Assembly: GCF_000218875.1 (NCBI RefSeq)
Contig: NC_015709.1
Coordinates: 1,240,001 to 1,304,000 of the forward strand
Direction of reading: 5' to 3'
DNA length: 64,000 nucleotides
Source: Zymomonas mobilis subsp. pomaceae ATCC 29192
GTDB lineage: Bacteria; Pseudomonadota; Alphaproteobacteria; Sphingomonadales; Sphingomonadaceae
The translations under genes were made by a program, and so were the position numbers. The notes under the pieces are model-generated. The model did not search any database. It saw only the letters and a program-made list of their open reading frames with translations, and was not told the DNA's origin. Within the stretch, counting starts at the first letter, position 1; each line of letters begins with the position of its first letter. Below, piece by piece: positions 53,250 to 63,015 of the stretch.

Positions 53250-54596
53250 TCAAGCCATAACAGATTCTGTCTGGCGTCCTCTTATACTATTGGGGCCGGC
53301 TTCACTTAATTCAACTGTTACCATATCCCCTATTTTTACGGGTGCCTCAATAATCACTGATTGTAACCAAGGGGATTTACCAATCATTTGGCCCAATTTT
53401 TTACCCGCACGCTCGATCAAAATATCAGTTTTCCGGCCTATAGTTTGCTGATTGAATTCTAATTGATGGGTATTCAACAATGCCTGTAATCGCTGCAAAC
53501 GTTCTTTACTGACGCCCTGATCAATTTGATTATCCATATCAGCCGCCGGTGTCCCCGGACGCGGACTATAGGCAAAGCTGAAAGCCATGGCATAACGTAC
53601 TTCAGAAATTAAATCTAAGGTCTCCTGAAAATCCTGCTCGGTTTCTCCTGGAAAACCGACGATAAAATCACCGGATAAAGCAATATCGGGGCGGACTTCC
53701 CGCAGTCGTTGCAACAGGGATAAATAACTTTCGGTTGTATGTGCGCGGTTCATCGCTTTTAAAATACGATTACTGCCTGACTGCACAGGTAAATGTAAAA
53801 AAGGCATCAGCTTTTTTATATCGCCATGCGCTTCTATCAGCCCTTCACTCATGTCATTGGGATGGCTGGTCATATATCGAATACGTTCCAGACCGCTGAT
53901 TTTATCCAAAGCGCGGATTAATCCCTCTAACCCTTGAGGCCTTCCCGCATCATCTTCACCCGACCATGCATTGACATTTTGCCCAAGCAGAGTGATTTCG
54001 CGTGCCCCTTTATCGACAAGGGCATGGGCTTCGTTAATAATCCGTGAAAAAGGCCGAGAAATCTCGGCGCCGCGCGTATAAGGAACCACACAATAGGTGC
54101 AAAATTTATCGCAGCCCTCTTGCACTGTCAAAAAGGCCGTCGGGCCTACCTTTTTGCGTGCGGGGAGCTTATCAAATTTTGATTCCACAGGCATATCAAT
54201 ATCAACGACTTTACCCGAAGCCGCTTGGCGGATTAATTCAGGTAAATGATGATAAGCCTGTGGGCCGACAACAATATCGACCATTTTTGTGCGGGCTAAA
54301 ACTTCGGCCCCTTCGGCCTGCGCCACACAACCCGCCAAAGTAATCATGGGCGAAGTGCCATCGGCCCGTTTCAAACGGCCAATCTCGGAATAGACTTTCT
54401 CGGCTGCTTTTTCACGAATATGACAGGTATTAAGCACGACAAGATCAGCTGTCGCTGCATCTTCTGCAGCAATCATGCCTTCGGCTTCTAAAAGTTCTGA
54501 CATTCTTTCGCCATCATAGCCATTCATCTGACAGCCGAAAGATTTAACGTAAAAGCGCTTTAAAGGGGGTCGGTTCATAAAAAAAGCTATAGCCAA
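53250..54596 (-). CDS. miaB: tRNA-2-methylthio-N6-dimethylallyladenosine synthase
   Basis: MiaB adds the methylthio group to i6A37 of tRNAs reading UNN codons. The 448-residue radical-SAM protein has the N-terminal cluster domain (SFGCQMNGYDGERM, VLNTCHIREKA, LAGCVAQAEG), the radical-SAM motif EGCDKFCTYCVVPYTRG and a C-terminal TRAM domain. Start is either ATG 54596 or ATG 54578 (MNRPPLKRF), the latter being closer to other MiaB starts. It heads the miaB-phoH-ybeY-corC block. Confidence 0.97.
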   Translation of the reverse strand: MAIAFFMNRPPLKRFYVKSFGCQMNGYDGERMSELLEAEGMIAAEDAATADLVVLNTCHIREKAAEKVYSEIGRLKRADGTSPMITLAGCVAQAEGAEVLARTKMVDIVVGPQAYHHLPELIRQAASGKVVDIDMPVESKFDKLPARKKVGPTAFLTVQEGCDKFCTYCVVPYTRGAEISRPFSRIINEAHALVDKGAREITLLGQNVNAWSGEDDAGRPQGLEGLIRALDKISGLERIRYMTSHPNDMSEGLIEAHGDIKKLMPFLHLPVQSGSNRILKAMNRAHTTESYLSLLQRLREVRPDIALSGDFIVGFPGETEQDFQETLDLISEVRYAMAFSFAYSPRPGTPAADMDNQIDQGVSKERLQRLQALLNTHQLEFNQQTIGRKTDILIERAGKKLGQMIGKSPWLQSVIIEAPVKIGDMVTVELSEAGPNSIRGRQTESVMA

Positions 54597-54679
54597 ATTG
54601 ATAAAAAGCGGAAAGAGGGCTCATAACAATTCAGCCTCCCTCTTTTCACCTTTTAGCCCCCAAACCGACTTTCAATCGC

Positions 54680-55219
54680 TTATTCTGGTGGTTGCTCTTG
54701 TAAATGAAGATTATTTTCCCGCAAACGATCCAGCGCCAACACCATAATCATACGATCATCAATGGTGACTAGGCCTTCTAAAAAGCGTGCCGCTGATGAT
54801 TCGCCAACATCCGGTACCGGCTGCATATTCTCGTTACGCGCCGTTACAATATCATTCACGGCATCAACAATCAGGCCTTGCAATTGATCGCCAATATTAA
54901 CCACAATGATGACATGGCGTGCCGTGGGTTCAGTCATACCCCATCCCAGACGTTGCCGAAGGTCAAAAACAGGTAACACTACGCCGCGTAAATTAACAAC
55001 CCCCCGCACATAATTCGGGACATTCGGTAAATTCGTTGCCGGTGACCATGCGCGTATTTCGCGGATAGCCATAATATCGACCCCAAAAAACTGTTCACCG
55101 ATATGAAAAGTGATCAGTTGACGGGCATTCGAGGCATTCTGCCAATCATGGATTTGGTTTTGTAAGGCGGTATTACCCGACTTACCTGATGCCAGCAGCT
55201 CATTTTTATTGTCGCCCAT
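54680..55219 (-). CDS. cheW: Chemotaxis coupling protein CheW
   Basis: The 179-residue protein has the CheW fold: ITFHIGEQFFGVDIMAIREI, NYVRGVVNLRGVVLPVFDLR, VIIVVNIGDQLQGLIVDAV. It links receptor to CheA. An AGGAGG ribosome site lies 11 bases before the ATG. It is the last gene of the operon, separated from cheY by 156 bases without an evident terminator. Confidence 0.95.
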   Translation of the reverse strand: MGDNKNELLASGKSGNTALQNQIHDWQNASNARQLITFHIGEQFFGVDIMAIREIRAWSPATNLPNVPNYVRGVVNLRGVVLPVFDLRQRLGWGMTEPTARHVIIVVNIGDQLQGLIVDAVNDIVTARNENMQPVPDVGESSAARFLEGLVTIDDRMIMVLALDRLRENNLHLQEQPPE

Positions 55220-55375
55220 AAATAAAGAGCCTCCTTTTTGGCTGTCTGAAAAATACTTAAAAAATTTTCCTAAAAAACGGCCTCGAAAAGTCCTTTATCA
55301 CCATGCTAGGGATGAAAAACTTTTCCTTAATATTTTTGCCAACCTCTTAAAGGAACGACTAAAAATCTGAAAATG

Positions 55376-55741
55376 TTAATGGAGTACGCGTCGGATCGCC
55401 GCGGCCAACTTTTCAGGGCTAAAAGGCTTCACGATCCAGCCCGTAGCCCCAGCTACACGGGCACGTTGCTTCTTTTCGTCTGATGTCTCAGTCGTCAGAA
55501 CTAAGATAGGCATATTGCGCCATCCATTGTCCTGCCTTACATTTTCAATCAAACCAAAACCGTCCATACGCGGCATATTAATATCGGTAATTAACAAATC
55601 AGGTTTTGTGTTACCCAGCTTTTCCATAGCATCTACGCCGTCTTCTGCTTCAACAACAGAATAGCCCATTTTCCCTAAAGCGGCACGTAAAAGCATACGC
55701 ATGCTAGGGGAGTCATCGACAGTCATTATTATCTGCGCCAT
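55376..55741 (-). CDS. cheY: Response regulator CheY
   Basis: This single-domain receiver (121 residues from ATG 55741, after AGGGA) has the acidic pair DD at 9-10, the phospho-acceptor Asp53 in LLITDINMPRMDG, Thr in VLTTETS and Lys in WIVKPFS. A start at 55768 would add nine residues without a ribosome site. It would bind the flagellar motor switch. No CheZ phosphatase is in the cluster. Confidence 0.95.
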   Translation of the reverse strand: MAQIIMTVDDSPSMRMLLRAALGKMGYSVVEAEDGVDAMEKLGNTKPDLLITDINMPRMDGFGLIENVRQDNGWRNMPILVLTTETSDEKKQRARVAGATGWIVKPFSPEKLAAAIRRVLH

Positions 55742-55861
55742 TTTATTTCCCTGAAAGCTAACACTCACCTAAAATTTTTAATAAAATATAGGGGATATTC
55801 TTCTACAAAGCGGCATCAACAGAATAAACAGATTCTTCTTTTTTCCGGTTTTAAACGCATT

Positions 55862-55897
55862 GTTTTAAAAAAAGGTAACGTTTTAAAAAAAGGTGAC
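55862..55897. repeat. 18-base tandem duplication at the cheD 3' end
   Basis: GTTTTAAAAAAAGGTAAC (55862-55879) and GTTTTAAAAAAAGGTGAC (55880-55897) differ at one base. The second contains the cheD stop codon and last codons, so the first is a downstream copy. Confidence 0.8.
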
Positions 55898-56419
55898 ATC
55901 CCCAGAATCCGTCGGAACAACTTCCAATCTTTCAACTGGACGTTGATTTTCAACATGACGACATCGGGCAAGGCCTAACCCCGGACAAAAATCAACCCTT
56001 CTTGCCGTAACACCGCCAATATCTTCAGCGGTTAAGGCAATATGTTCATCTTTTAAGAAACGGCGTGCGAATTCAGCATTTTTATAACCAATATCCCCAA
56101 AACCGCTCCGCATAGTAGCACCACCATAAAGACGGGCTCGTAACCGATTCCGATGAGCGCCCCGTTCCAACATAGCGTTAATCAACACTTCCATCGCATA
56201 AACGCCATAGCGTTTTAACGACTGTGGATCGTGATCGCGGCTGGTAGGTTCGGCTAATAAAAAATGATTCATACCACCAATTTTTGTTAAAGGATCAAAA
56301 AGGCAGGCTGAAATACAACTGCCCAAGACAGTCGAAAAAAGTACATCCGGCTGATCCGAAACCTGTTTGTCGCCTTGCAACACATCAATACGTCTGAAAT
56401 CCGCAATATTAACCTTCAT
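55883..56419 (-). CDS. cheD: Chemoreceptor glutamine deamidase CheD
   Basis: The 178-residue enzyme deamidates glutamines on chemoreceptors. The catalytic Cys35 (LGSCISACLFDP) and His52 (GGMNHFLL) match the Cys27/His44 pair of Thermotoga CheD in spacing. The RLYGGATM block follows. It lies between cheB (30-base gap) and cheY. Confidence 0.94.
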   Translation of the reverse strand: MKVNIADFRRIDVLQGDKQVSDQPDVLFSTVLGSCISACLFDPLTKIGGMNHFLLAEPTSRDHDPQSLKRYGVYAMEVLINAMLERGAHRNRLRARLYGGATMRSGFGDIGYKNAEFARRFLKDEHIALTAEDIGGVTARRVDFCPGLGLARCRHVENQRPVERLEVVPTDSGDVTFF

Positions 56420-56449
56420 CGCCCCCTACCGCTTTTCGCTATCTCCTTA

Positions 56450-57502
56450 TCAGGCACAGGCTTCCAAAGCACGGGCTGCAATCTTAGATAAAGATAACTG
56501 AACCTCAACAGCGCCTTGCTTAAAAGCCGCCGCAGGCATTCCATAAACCACACAACTTTCTTCATCCTGACCAATCGTAAAAGAACCTGTATCACGCATA
56601 GCTTTTAAACCTATTGCGCCATCTTGTCCCATACCGGTCAAAATAACACCGACAGCCCGTCGCCCGCAATTCTTTGCAACAGATAAAAACATACGATCCA
56701 CAGAAGGCCGATGACCACTCATCGGCTCATCGGCGACCAGAATACAACGCGGCCCATGGGCGGCATTTTGAAACTCAAGATGACGATCACCCCCGGGGGC
56801 TACATATACATGCCCGGGAATCAAAGGGTCGCCTGTTTTAGCTTCCGAGACCGTAGGCGGGCACATCCGGTTCAAACGATTAGCAAAACTAGTCGTAAAT
56901 AAAGGAGGCATATGCTGCACAATCAAGGTCGGCGGACAATTCTCGGGAAAATCTTTCAATAATGCCAGTAAAGTTTCAACGCCGCCGGTGGAAGCACCGA
57001 TTGCGATGATACTGCCCGGCTTTGGACGATAGCCAGAGGACGACACAGAGGAAGATTTTACCTGTGTAGCATTAGAAGAATGCCGCCGGAAAATAGGACG
57101 ATGTCCGCCAGATTTGGCCGCTGCCTTAATCATCTCAATCAAAGCAAGACTCTGAGATCTATCCGATGCAAAGCCTAAGGCCGGTTTAGCAAAACAATCG
57201 AAAGCCCCTAGTTCCATGGCTTTCAAGGTCGCCTCAGCACCGGCAGCCGTTAAAGCCGATACCATAATAACCGGCATCGGGCGCAGACGCATCACTTTTT
57301 CTAGAAAATCAAGACCGTCCATACCCGGCATTTCAATATCTAAAGTCATGACGTCAGGATTAAGTTCTTTAATCATTTGTCGGGCTGTAGAGGGACAATC
57401 GGCCTTACCAACCACTTCAATTTCTGGGTCTAATGAAATCATCATCGATAGGATAGCTCGCATCGTTGGCGAGTCATCCACAATAAGTACTCTGACCGTC
57501 AC
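56450..57502 (-). CDS. cheB: Protein-glutamate methylesterase CheB
   Basis: The 350-residue protein has a receiver domain (phospho-Asp55 in TLDIEMPGMDG) and a methylesterase domain with Ser171 (IGASTGGVE), His197 (VQHMPP) and Asp294 (GMGQDG). A Ser/Arg-rich linker of about 35 residues joins them. It removes methyl groups from receptors for adaptation. Its start overlaps the cheR stop by 4 bases. Confidence 0.96.
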   Translation of the reverse strand: MTVRVLIVDDSPTMRAILSMMISLDPEIEVVGKADCPSTARQMIKELNPDVMTLDIEMPGMDGLDFLEKVMRLRPMPVIMVSALTAAGAEATLKAMELGAFDCFAKPALGFASDRSQSLALIEMIKAAAKSGGHRPIFRRHSSNATQVKSSSVSSSGYRPKPGSIIAIGASTGGVETLLALLKDFPENCPPTLIVQHMPPLFTTSFANRLNRMCPPTVSEAKTGDPLIPGHVYVAPGGDRHLEFQNAAHGPRCILVADEPMSGHRPSVDRMFLSVAKNCGRRAVGVILTGMGQDGAIGLKAMRDTGSFTIGQDEESCVVYGMPAAAFKQGAVEVQLSLSKIAARALEACA

Positions 57503-58368
57503 ATTGCCCTCTTTTGATATATTGTTTGACCCTTGGAAACAAAATCAGAGGCTGCCTTACCAATCAAACGTTCAGAATGACCAATATAAAGCATTCCCCC
57601 TCCTAATAATTTCTTAGAAAAGTTCTGAAAAAGTGTATTTTTTGTTGTATCGTCGAAATATATCATAACATTTCGACAAAAGATAACATCAAATTGATGA
57701 CGCATTGGCCAATTACCCAAAAGGTTTAATTCCCGAAAGGCAATTAATTCCTTTAAAAGGGGATGAACGACCATCTGATCTCCATCGGATTCCATCCAAA
57801 TATTACGTAAGTTGGGGGGAATAGATTGGGCAATAGTCATTGCATACATCCCCTCTCTAGCCGTCGCTAAAACATGCGGGGCCAGATCAGAGGCTAAAAT
57901 GCGAAAATCATGTTTCAATAGCCAATTGGGCAGGTTACGATCCGTGCCAGCAAGCGCCATAGCGATACTGTAAGGCTCTTCTCCACTCGAACATCCGGCT
58001 GACCATATGCGCACCCGATCTCCGGCTTCTAATTTAGCTTTTAATTGCGGCCAAACATGCGCGGTAAAATGATCGAAATGATGTTTTTCTCGAAAAAAAC
58101 TCGTGTGGTTTGTGGTAAGCGCCGTTACGGCACGGGTGCGTTCTTCGTCATCTTTTTTCAAGAGAGCGAGATAATCGCTAAAACGCTGCAAACCACAAGC
58201 ACGCAATCGCTTGGATAGACGTGAATAAACTAGATTAGTTTTACTCGCTTGTAATGTAATACCTGCATTTTGGTAAACGAGATGCTTTACCTGTTCAAAA
58301 TCACTCTGGGTATATTCAAATTCACGCCGGTCTTGTCTTACATCATCACGCATATCTAAACTGTTCAT
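57499..58368 (-). CDS. cheR: Chemotaxis protein methyltransferase CheR
   Basis: The 289-residue SAM-dependent methyltransferase has the N-terminal all-helix domain and the SAM-binding RIWSAGCSSGEEPYSIAM, plus FDVIFCRNVMIYFD and GGMLYIGHSERL. It methylates receptor glutamates. Four-base overlaps (ATGA) link it to cheA and cheB. No C-terminal pentapeptide-binding extension is visible. Confidence 0.96.
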   Translation of the reverse strand: MNSLDMRDDVRQDRREFEYTQSDFEQVKHLVYQNAGITLQASKTNLVYSRLSKRLRACGLQRFSDYLALLKKDDEERTRAVTALTTNHTSFFREKHHFDHFTAHVWPQLKAKLEAGDRVRIWSAGCSSGEEPYSIAMALAGTDRNLPNWLLKHDFRILASDLAPHVLATAREGMYAMTIAQSIPPNLRNIWMESDGDQMVVHPLLKELIAFRELNLLGNWPMRHQFDVIFCRNVMIYFDDTTKNTLFQNFSKKLLGGGMLYIGHSERLIGKAASDFVSKGQTIYQKRAM

Positions 58369-60743
58369 GCGGCCATCCCGATAGAAGAGGAATGCGTATC
58401 ATGCCGCCAACGGGCAACCAGACTATCCACATCTAAAATCAAAGCGACGCGCCCATCCCCAAGGATGGTGGCCCCAGCCAAGCCAGCAATAGCTTGATAG
58501 TTAGCTTCCAAACTTTTTACCACGACCTGCCGCTGATCTAAAATCTGATCAACCATCAACACCGCTTGACCACCATCCGATTCAACAACAATTAAAACGG
58601 ATTTAAAGGGATCTGTTTCAGCGTCTTTTACGGCTAGCTCTCGACCAATTGACTGGATCGGAACATAAGAGCCACGCACGTTTAATAGCTTTTCTTGCGT
58701 ACCAATGCCGCTGATTTCGCCTTCATTGGGTTGCAAGCTTTCAACAATATGACCAAGGGGAATGACATACGTCTGATCGCCGACTTGGACGATCATTCCA
58801 TCCAACACAGCCAAAGTTAAAGGTAAACTTAATGTAAAGGTCGATCCTAAACCGGGTCGCGAATAAATGCCGATACGGCCACCTAAGGCTTGCACATTTT
58901 TGCGGACAACATCCATACCGACACCGCGGCCGGAAACATTCGTTACCTTGGCTGCGGTTGAAAAACCGGGCGCAAAAATCAAATTATCAATTTCATCATC
59001 TGACAAGCTTTGATCGGGCGCAACAATCCCTTTTTCAATCGCTTTTTCTAAAATCCGGTCGCGGTTCATACCCCGACCATCATCCGAAATACGAATAATA
59101 ATACGACCTGAGCGATGCTCAGCAGCCAGAGTGACCACGCCTTCTTCTGGCTTTCCGGCAGCGATCCTTTCTTTGGGCGTTTCCAGACCATGATCAACGG
59201 CATTTCGGATAAGATGGGTCAACGGTTCACCAATACGTTCGACAACCGTTTTATCGACTTCCGTCATTTCCCCTTCGACATCCAATCGTACGCGTTTGCC
59301 CGTTTCACCTTCCAATTCCCGAATAATACGAGGCACGCGACTGAAAACTGTTTTCATCGGCTGCGCACGGATAGACATGGCACTATCTTGCAGTTCGCGG
59401 GTCAAATGATCGAGATCGGTCAATTCTGAAGATCCCGATAAACCCTGATCATTCAAGCGTTGGGCAAGCATAGCCTGTGTAATCACCAATTCACCGACCA
59501 GATTTACCAACCGATCAAGCTTATCAAGATCGACGCGGATTGTTTGCGCAAGGGCAGGTGCCGCCTGTCTTTGGGGCGCATTCGGAGCCGTATTGCTTGA
59601 AGAGGAAGGGGAAGAAGAAGGATTAGGTTCGTTTTTTTTAACAGCTGTCGCCTGCTTTGACGGCGCAGCCTTAGATACAGAAGGGGAAGCCTGCCCCCGT
59701 GATGCGGCGGCAGCTTCTATAGATTGCGCCTTAGAAGCTGTTTTGGGTGCTGATAGCTGAGGCTTCGACCGAGATTTTTCTGAATTATCCGCAGAGATAT
59801 TCTTATCTGAATCCACTTTTTTTAAAGCAGCCAACGCCTTTTCGGCCGCCTCAGCTGTAATCGGCGTCAGGCTCTGCTTTTCAGGTATCGGCGGCATGGC
59901 CTCATTCTTTTGACCTGCGCGAATGAGAACCACTTCTGAAATATCACCGACAAATTCAAAAACGGCACGGATGTCTTCTTCTTCCACGTCAGCGGGTAAC
60001 GACATCCACCAGCCCAGGTAAGACTGTTCTGGGTCTAATTTATCCAAAGGCGGTAGCGTACTATAATCTACCGCCAAAATATCCGCCCCCATGGAATCAA
60101 GTTCCCGCAATAACAGCAGCGGGTCACTTCCGTTTTCCAAGGCATGACGATCAGGTTTAAACCACAATCGCCAAGACATATCCTCTGGATCGTCCTTTTC
60201 AGCCTCTTCGCTTACGGCGTCTGAAGGTGCATCAAGAGAGGTAAGAAGATCGTCAAAATCAAAATCACTATTTTCAATCGAGGAAGAGGCTTCTTCTTCA
60301 ACTTTTTCGGGCTCAGCGGGCGCTTCTTTTGCCTTTTCCTGAGTGGACTCGTCAGGATGGGCTCCGTCTTCCTCCATGGCTTCGGTTAAACGCGCCATTA
60401 TTTGGGAATCATCCGGCGTATCGCGTTCACCACTTGCCGCAGCGACATGATCACTCAACATGTCAAAAGCCGCCATCAAGGTAGCCAGCAGCTCAGGAGT
60501 CAGGGATAGCGCACCATTTCTTAGCTTATCAAGCAGGGTCTCATAGTGATGAGCAAAGCCGCGCAATTGTTCAAAACCAAAAGCACCGGCACCGCCTTTG
60601 ATAGAATGAACGGCTCGAAAGATCGTATTGATCGTTTCGTCATCTTGTACGCCATCCCGACAAAGTGAAAAACACGCCTCCATATTCGAGAGGCCTTCTT
60701 CACATTCCTGAAAGAAAATATTCTGAATTTCGTCGAAACTCAC
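58365..60743 (-). CDS. cheA: Chemotaxis histidine kinase CheA
   Basis: The 792-residue kinase has an HPt domain with phospho-acceptor His46 (VHSIKGGAGAFG), an acidic linker, a P2-like domain (about 190-275), a Pro/Ser/Lys-rich linker (about 320-395), the dimerisation domain (RLVNLVGELVITQAMLAQR), an ATP-binding domain (NAVDHGLETPKERI, DDGRGMNRDRI) and a CheW-like C-terminus. The long low-complexity linker is larger than in E. coli CheA. Confidence 0.97.
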   Translation of the reverse strand: MSFDEIQNIFFQECEEGLSNMEACFSLCRDGVQDDETINTIFRAVHSIKGGAGAFGFEQLRGFAHHYETLLDKLRNGALSLTPELLATLMAAFDMLSDHVAAASGERDTPDDSQIMARLTEAMEEDGAHPDESTQEKAKEAPAEPEKVEEEASSSIENSDFDFDDLLTSLDAPSDAVSEEAEKDDPEDMSWRLWFKPDRHALENGSDPLLLLRELDSMGADILAVDYSTLPPLDKLDPEQSYLGWWMSLPADVEEEDIRAVFEFVGDISEVVLIRAGQKNEAMPPIPEKQSLTPITAEAAEKALAALKKVDSDKNISADNSEKSRSKPQLSAPKTASKAQSIEAAAASRGQASPSVSKAAPSKQATAVKKNEPNPSSSPSSSSNTAPNAPQRQAAPALAQTIRVDLDKLDRLVNLVGELVITQAMLAQRLNDQGLSGSSELTDLDHLTRELQDSAMSIRAQPMKTVFSRVPRIIRELEGETGKRVRLDVEGEMTEVDKTVVERIGEPLTHLIRNAVDHGLETPKERIAAGKPEEGVVTLAAEHRSGRIIIRISDDGRGMNRDRILEKAIEKGIVAPDQSLSDDEIDNLIFAPGFSTAAKVTNVSGRGVGMDVVRKNVQALGGRIGIYSRPGLGSTFTLSLPLTLAVLDGMIVQVGDQTYVIPLGHIVESLQPNEGEISGIGTQEKLLNVRGSYVPIQSIGRELAVKDAETDPFKSVLIVVESDGGQAVLMVDQILDQRQVVVKSLEANYQAIAGLAGATILGDGRVALILDVDSLVARWRHDTHSSSIGMAA

Positions 60744-60757
60744 AGCCTTATCCTCAC

Positions 60758-61027
60758 TCAGCTTGTCGGTGCAAAAAGCAGCGTTTCAAGGCCTAAAATC
60801 CGAGCGCCATAGCGAAAATTCTCGCTAGGCTGCTCGATTATAAAATTAAGCCCTGCATTTTCAGCACTCAAACGTGCACTTAAAAGAACTTGCAGACAAG
60901 CTTGTCCTACCAGCTCTACTGATTCTCCGGTCAAATGAATTGACCGGTTTTGCTCCAGATCGGCCCTAACCCCTGTTGCTAGGGTAAGAGACTGTGCGGT
61001 ATCAAGCTTTGTAGGCAATGCCTGCAT
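60758..61027 (-). CDS. STAS-domain protein of the chemotaxis operon
   Basis: The 89-residue protein has the size and pattern of a STAS domain: a central LTGESVELVGQACLQVLLSA helix region and an acidic N-terminus. The usual phosphorylatable Ser in the DSSG loop appears as ES in GESVELVG. It is the gene after mcp and precedes cheA by 14 bases. Small STAS proteins sit in many alphaproteobacterial che operons with unclear roles. Confidence 0.75.
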   Translation of the reverse strand: MQALPTKLDTAQSLTLATGVRADLEQNRSIHLTGESVELVGQACLQVLLSARLSAENAGLNFIIEQPSENFRYGARILGLETLLFAPTS

Positions 61028-61197
61028 TTTTTCTTCCTTGAACTTTCGGTCTATCCGAAAAAGATAGAAGACAGAATGTTCATTATATAACGACTACATT
61101 AGGTTAAATTTTATTTAAAAAGCATAAGGAATTAACAATAAGTCATATTGAATAAACCATAAGCCAGACATTACCCCAAAAGTAATGAAGGTACAGG

Positions 61198-62523
61198 TTA
61201 CGCTGTTATTAACTGATGTGCAGCTATATGTTGTGACGGTGTTTTACCTGAACCAAGGTCGAAGCGGGCCACCTGATTAGAGAGATTATCAGATTCTTCC
61301 GCAAGACTACGGGCAGCAGCCGTAGCTTCTTCGACCATGGCCGCATTTTGTTGGGTGACAGAATCCATTTCGCCAATAGCGATATTAATCTGTTGAAGGC
61401 GTTCGGATTGGGCATGGGCCGATTCCGAAATGTTACGGATAGCTTGGGTAATTTCCGCAATACGGGCAATAATGCGTCCCAAGACATCACCCGCCTGTGT
61501 GACCAGATGTACCCCATCGGCAATCTGTTTGGCATTGGCCGTAATAAGGCCTTTGACGTTGCTGGCAGCATCGGCAGAACGCTGCGCTAAAGCGCGCACT
61601 TCTGCGGCGACGACAGAGAATCCCTTACCGGCATCGCCTGCACGGGCAGCCTCAACACCAGCATTCAAAGCCAAAAGATTGGTCTGAAAAGAAATACCGT
61701 CAATCAATCCGATAATAGACGCAATTTCATGTGATGCTTTTTCGATTCCACCCATAGCTTCCGTCGTATTTTTGATAACGACTTCACCTTGCTCGGCCTC
61801 ATGATTAATTTCACCCATCACTTGGTTAACATGGGCAGCATTATTAGCCGTTTCGTTTACCCCTTTAGTAACATCGTCCATCGTGCGGGATGTTTCTTCG
61901 ATACTGGCAGCATGTTGTTCGGTGCGCTGTGCCAAGTCATGCGATGCATCACTTATTTCACGGGCACCCGTATTAATACTGTTGCTGGATTCTGCCACCG
62001 TTTGGGTCATTTCAGCCAAAGAATTCATGGCCGCGTTATAATTTTTCCGCAAGGATTCATAAAGATCTGGGAAGGGCGACGTAATACGGCTGGCTAAATC
62101 GCCTTGCGCCAATTTATTAAGGCGTTCTGCCAAGGTATCCGTGACAATACGCTGACCTTTGGTGACGGCTTCCAAATTAAGGGCATTATTACGGAAAACG
62201 TCCATGGCGCGTGTCATGCGTCCTACGCAGTCTTTATGATCCCGATAGGCAATAGGACTATCAAGATCACCCGCAGCCAGCTGTTCCATACGGATAACTG
62301 TATTGACATAGGGACCACTTATCACCTTTCCGGTCAAATAAGAAAAAACAGTGGTCACAAAAACACCCGCCACGCCAGAAGCGATGGCTAGAAGATAGCT
62401 TCCGGTAAAAGTAAGGCTGCTAAAAATGGCAAGAACCATCAATAAAGAAATTAACAGCTGCCCTAATAAAATGGCTTTAAATTTTACCTTAATAGGGGCT
62501 TGGGTAGAAAACCAATGCAGCAT
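61198..62523 (-). CDS. Methyl-accepting chemotaxis protein without periplasmic domain
   Basis: The 441-residue receptor has two N-terminal membrane helices (about 16-43 and 45-70) with only a few residues between them, a HAMP domain, a second HAMP-like segment (about 130-165), and a signalling hairpin with the tip GVEAARAGDAGKGFSVVAAE. There is no periplasmic ligand domain, so it likely senses through the membrane or cytoplasmic state, or through partner proteins. Probable methylation sites are the Glu/Gln pairs near IEETSRTMDD. It is the first gene of the che operon. Confidence 0.9.
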   Translation of the reverse strand: MLHWFSTQAPIKVKFKAILLGQLLISLLMVLAIFSSLTFTGSYLLAIASGVAGVFVTTVFSYLTGKVISGPYVNTVIRMEQLAAGDLDSPIAYRDHKDCVGRMTRAMDVFRNNALNLEAVTKGQRIVTDTLAERLNKLAQGDLASRITSPFPDLYESLRKNYNAAMNSLAEMTQTVAESSNSINTGAREISDASHDLAQRTEQHAASIEETSRTMDDVTKGVNETANNAAHVNQVMGEINHEAEQGEVVIKNTTEAMGGIEKASHEIASIIGLIDGISFQTNLLALNAGVEAARAGDAGKGFSVVAAEVRALAQRSADAASNVKGLITANAKQIADGVHLVTQAGDVLGRIIARIAEITQAIRNISESAHAQSERLQQINIAIGEMDSVTQQNAAMVEEATAAARSLAEESDNLSNQVARFDLGSGKTPSQHIAAHQLITA

Positions 62524-63015
62524 GGTATTTATCCTAACCTTTTTTGTAAGATCGATTCCGTTTTTTGAGAAATATCAGCAGAAATTACAGCCAAACTAAA
62601 ACCGAACCACTAAAGTTGTCTCTTCTATTTTAACGACTAGATTATTTAAAAATTCACTAATCGCTTAAAATAAAAATTTTTATAATTTTATATTACTACA
62701 CCTATTATAAAATATAATTTATTTTAAAAAATCAATATTTATACTATTATATAATATATTAAATTTCATTAAATTCTTTAAAGAAATAAAAATTACATTT
62801 TATTGTAACCCCAAGTTTTTTTTAATAAAACTTTTAAATCTTCATTACATAAATTGATATTTTGATTTTAAAAAAAATCTTAAAAAATAATGGCTTGGAA
62901 AAAATTTTCGGGGCTGCTGATAAAAAAGATAAGGAAAAAAATGAGGCCCAAAAAAAGGATAAAGCCCGTTAAGACTTTATCCTTCCTGTATTCTTTATTT
63001 AATGTAAAATCAGTC
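62524..63015. promoter_or_regulatory. Che operon promoter region and AT-rich spacer
   Basis: This 492-base spacer holds the promoter of the leftward mcp-che operon on its left and a terminator of the rel gene on its right. About 62640-62900 is almost only A and T. No ORF or RNA gene is seen. Confidence 0.6.
62950..62984 (-). terminator. Terminator of the Rel/SpoT gene
   Basis: On the minus strand, AAGGATAAAG and CTTTATCCTT form a perfect 10-base stem around a 10-base loop, followed by a run of seven T. It lies 31 bases past the rel stop codon. Confidence 0.88.

Noticed and set aside
62560..62620. Possible flagellar sigma-28 promoter before mcp (TTTAGTTT then GCTGATAT on the minus strand)
   Set aside because: The two boxes are 13 instead of 11 bases apart and each has mismatches; in such AT-rich DNA this is not sufficient.
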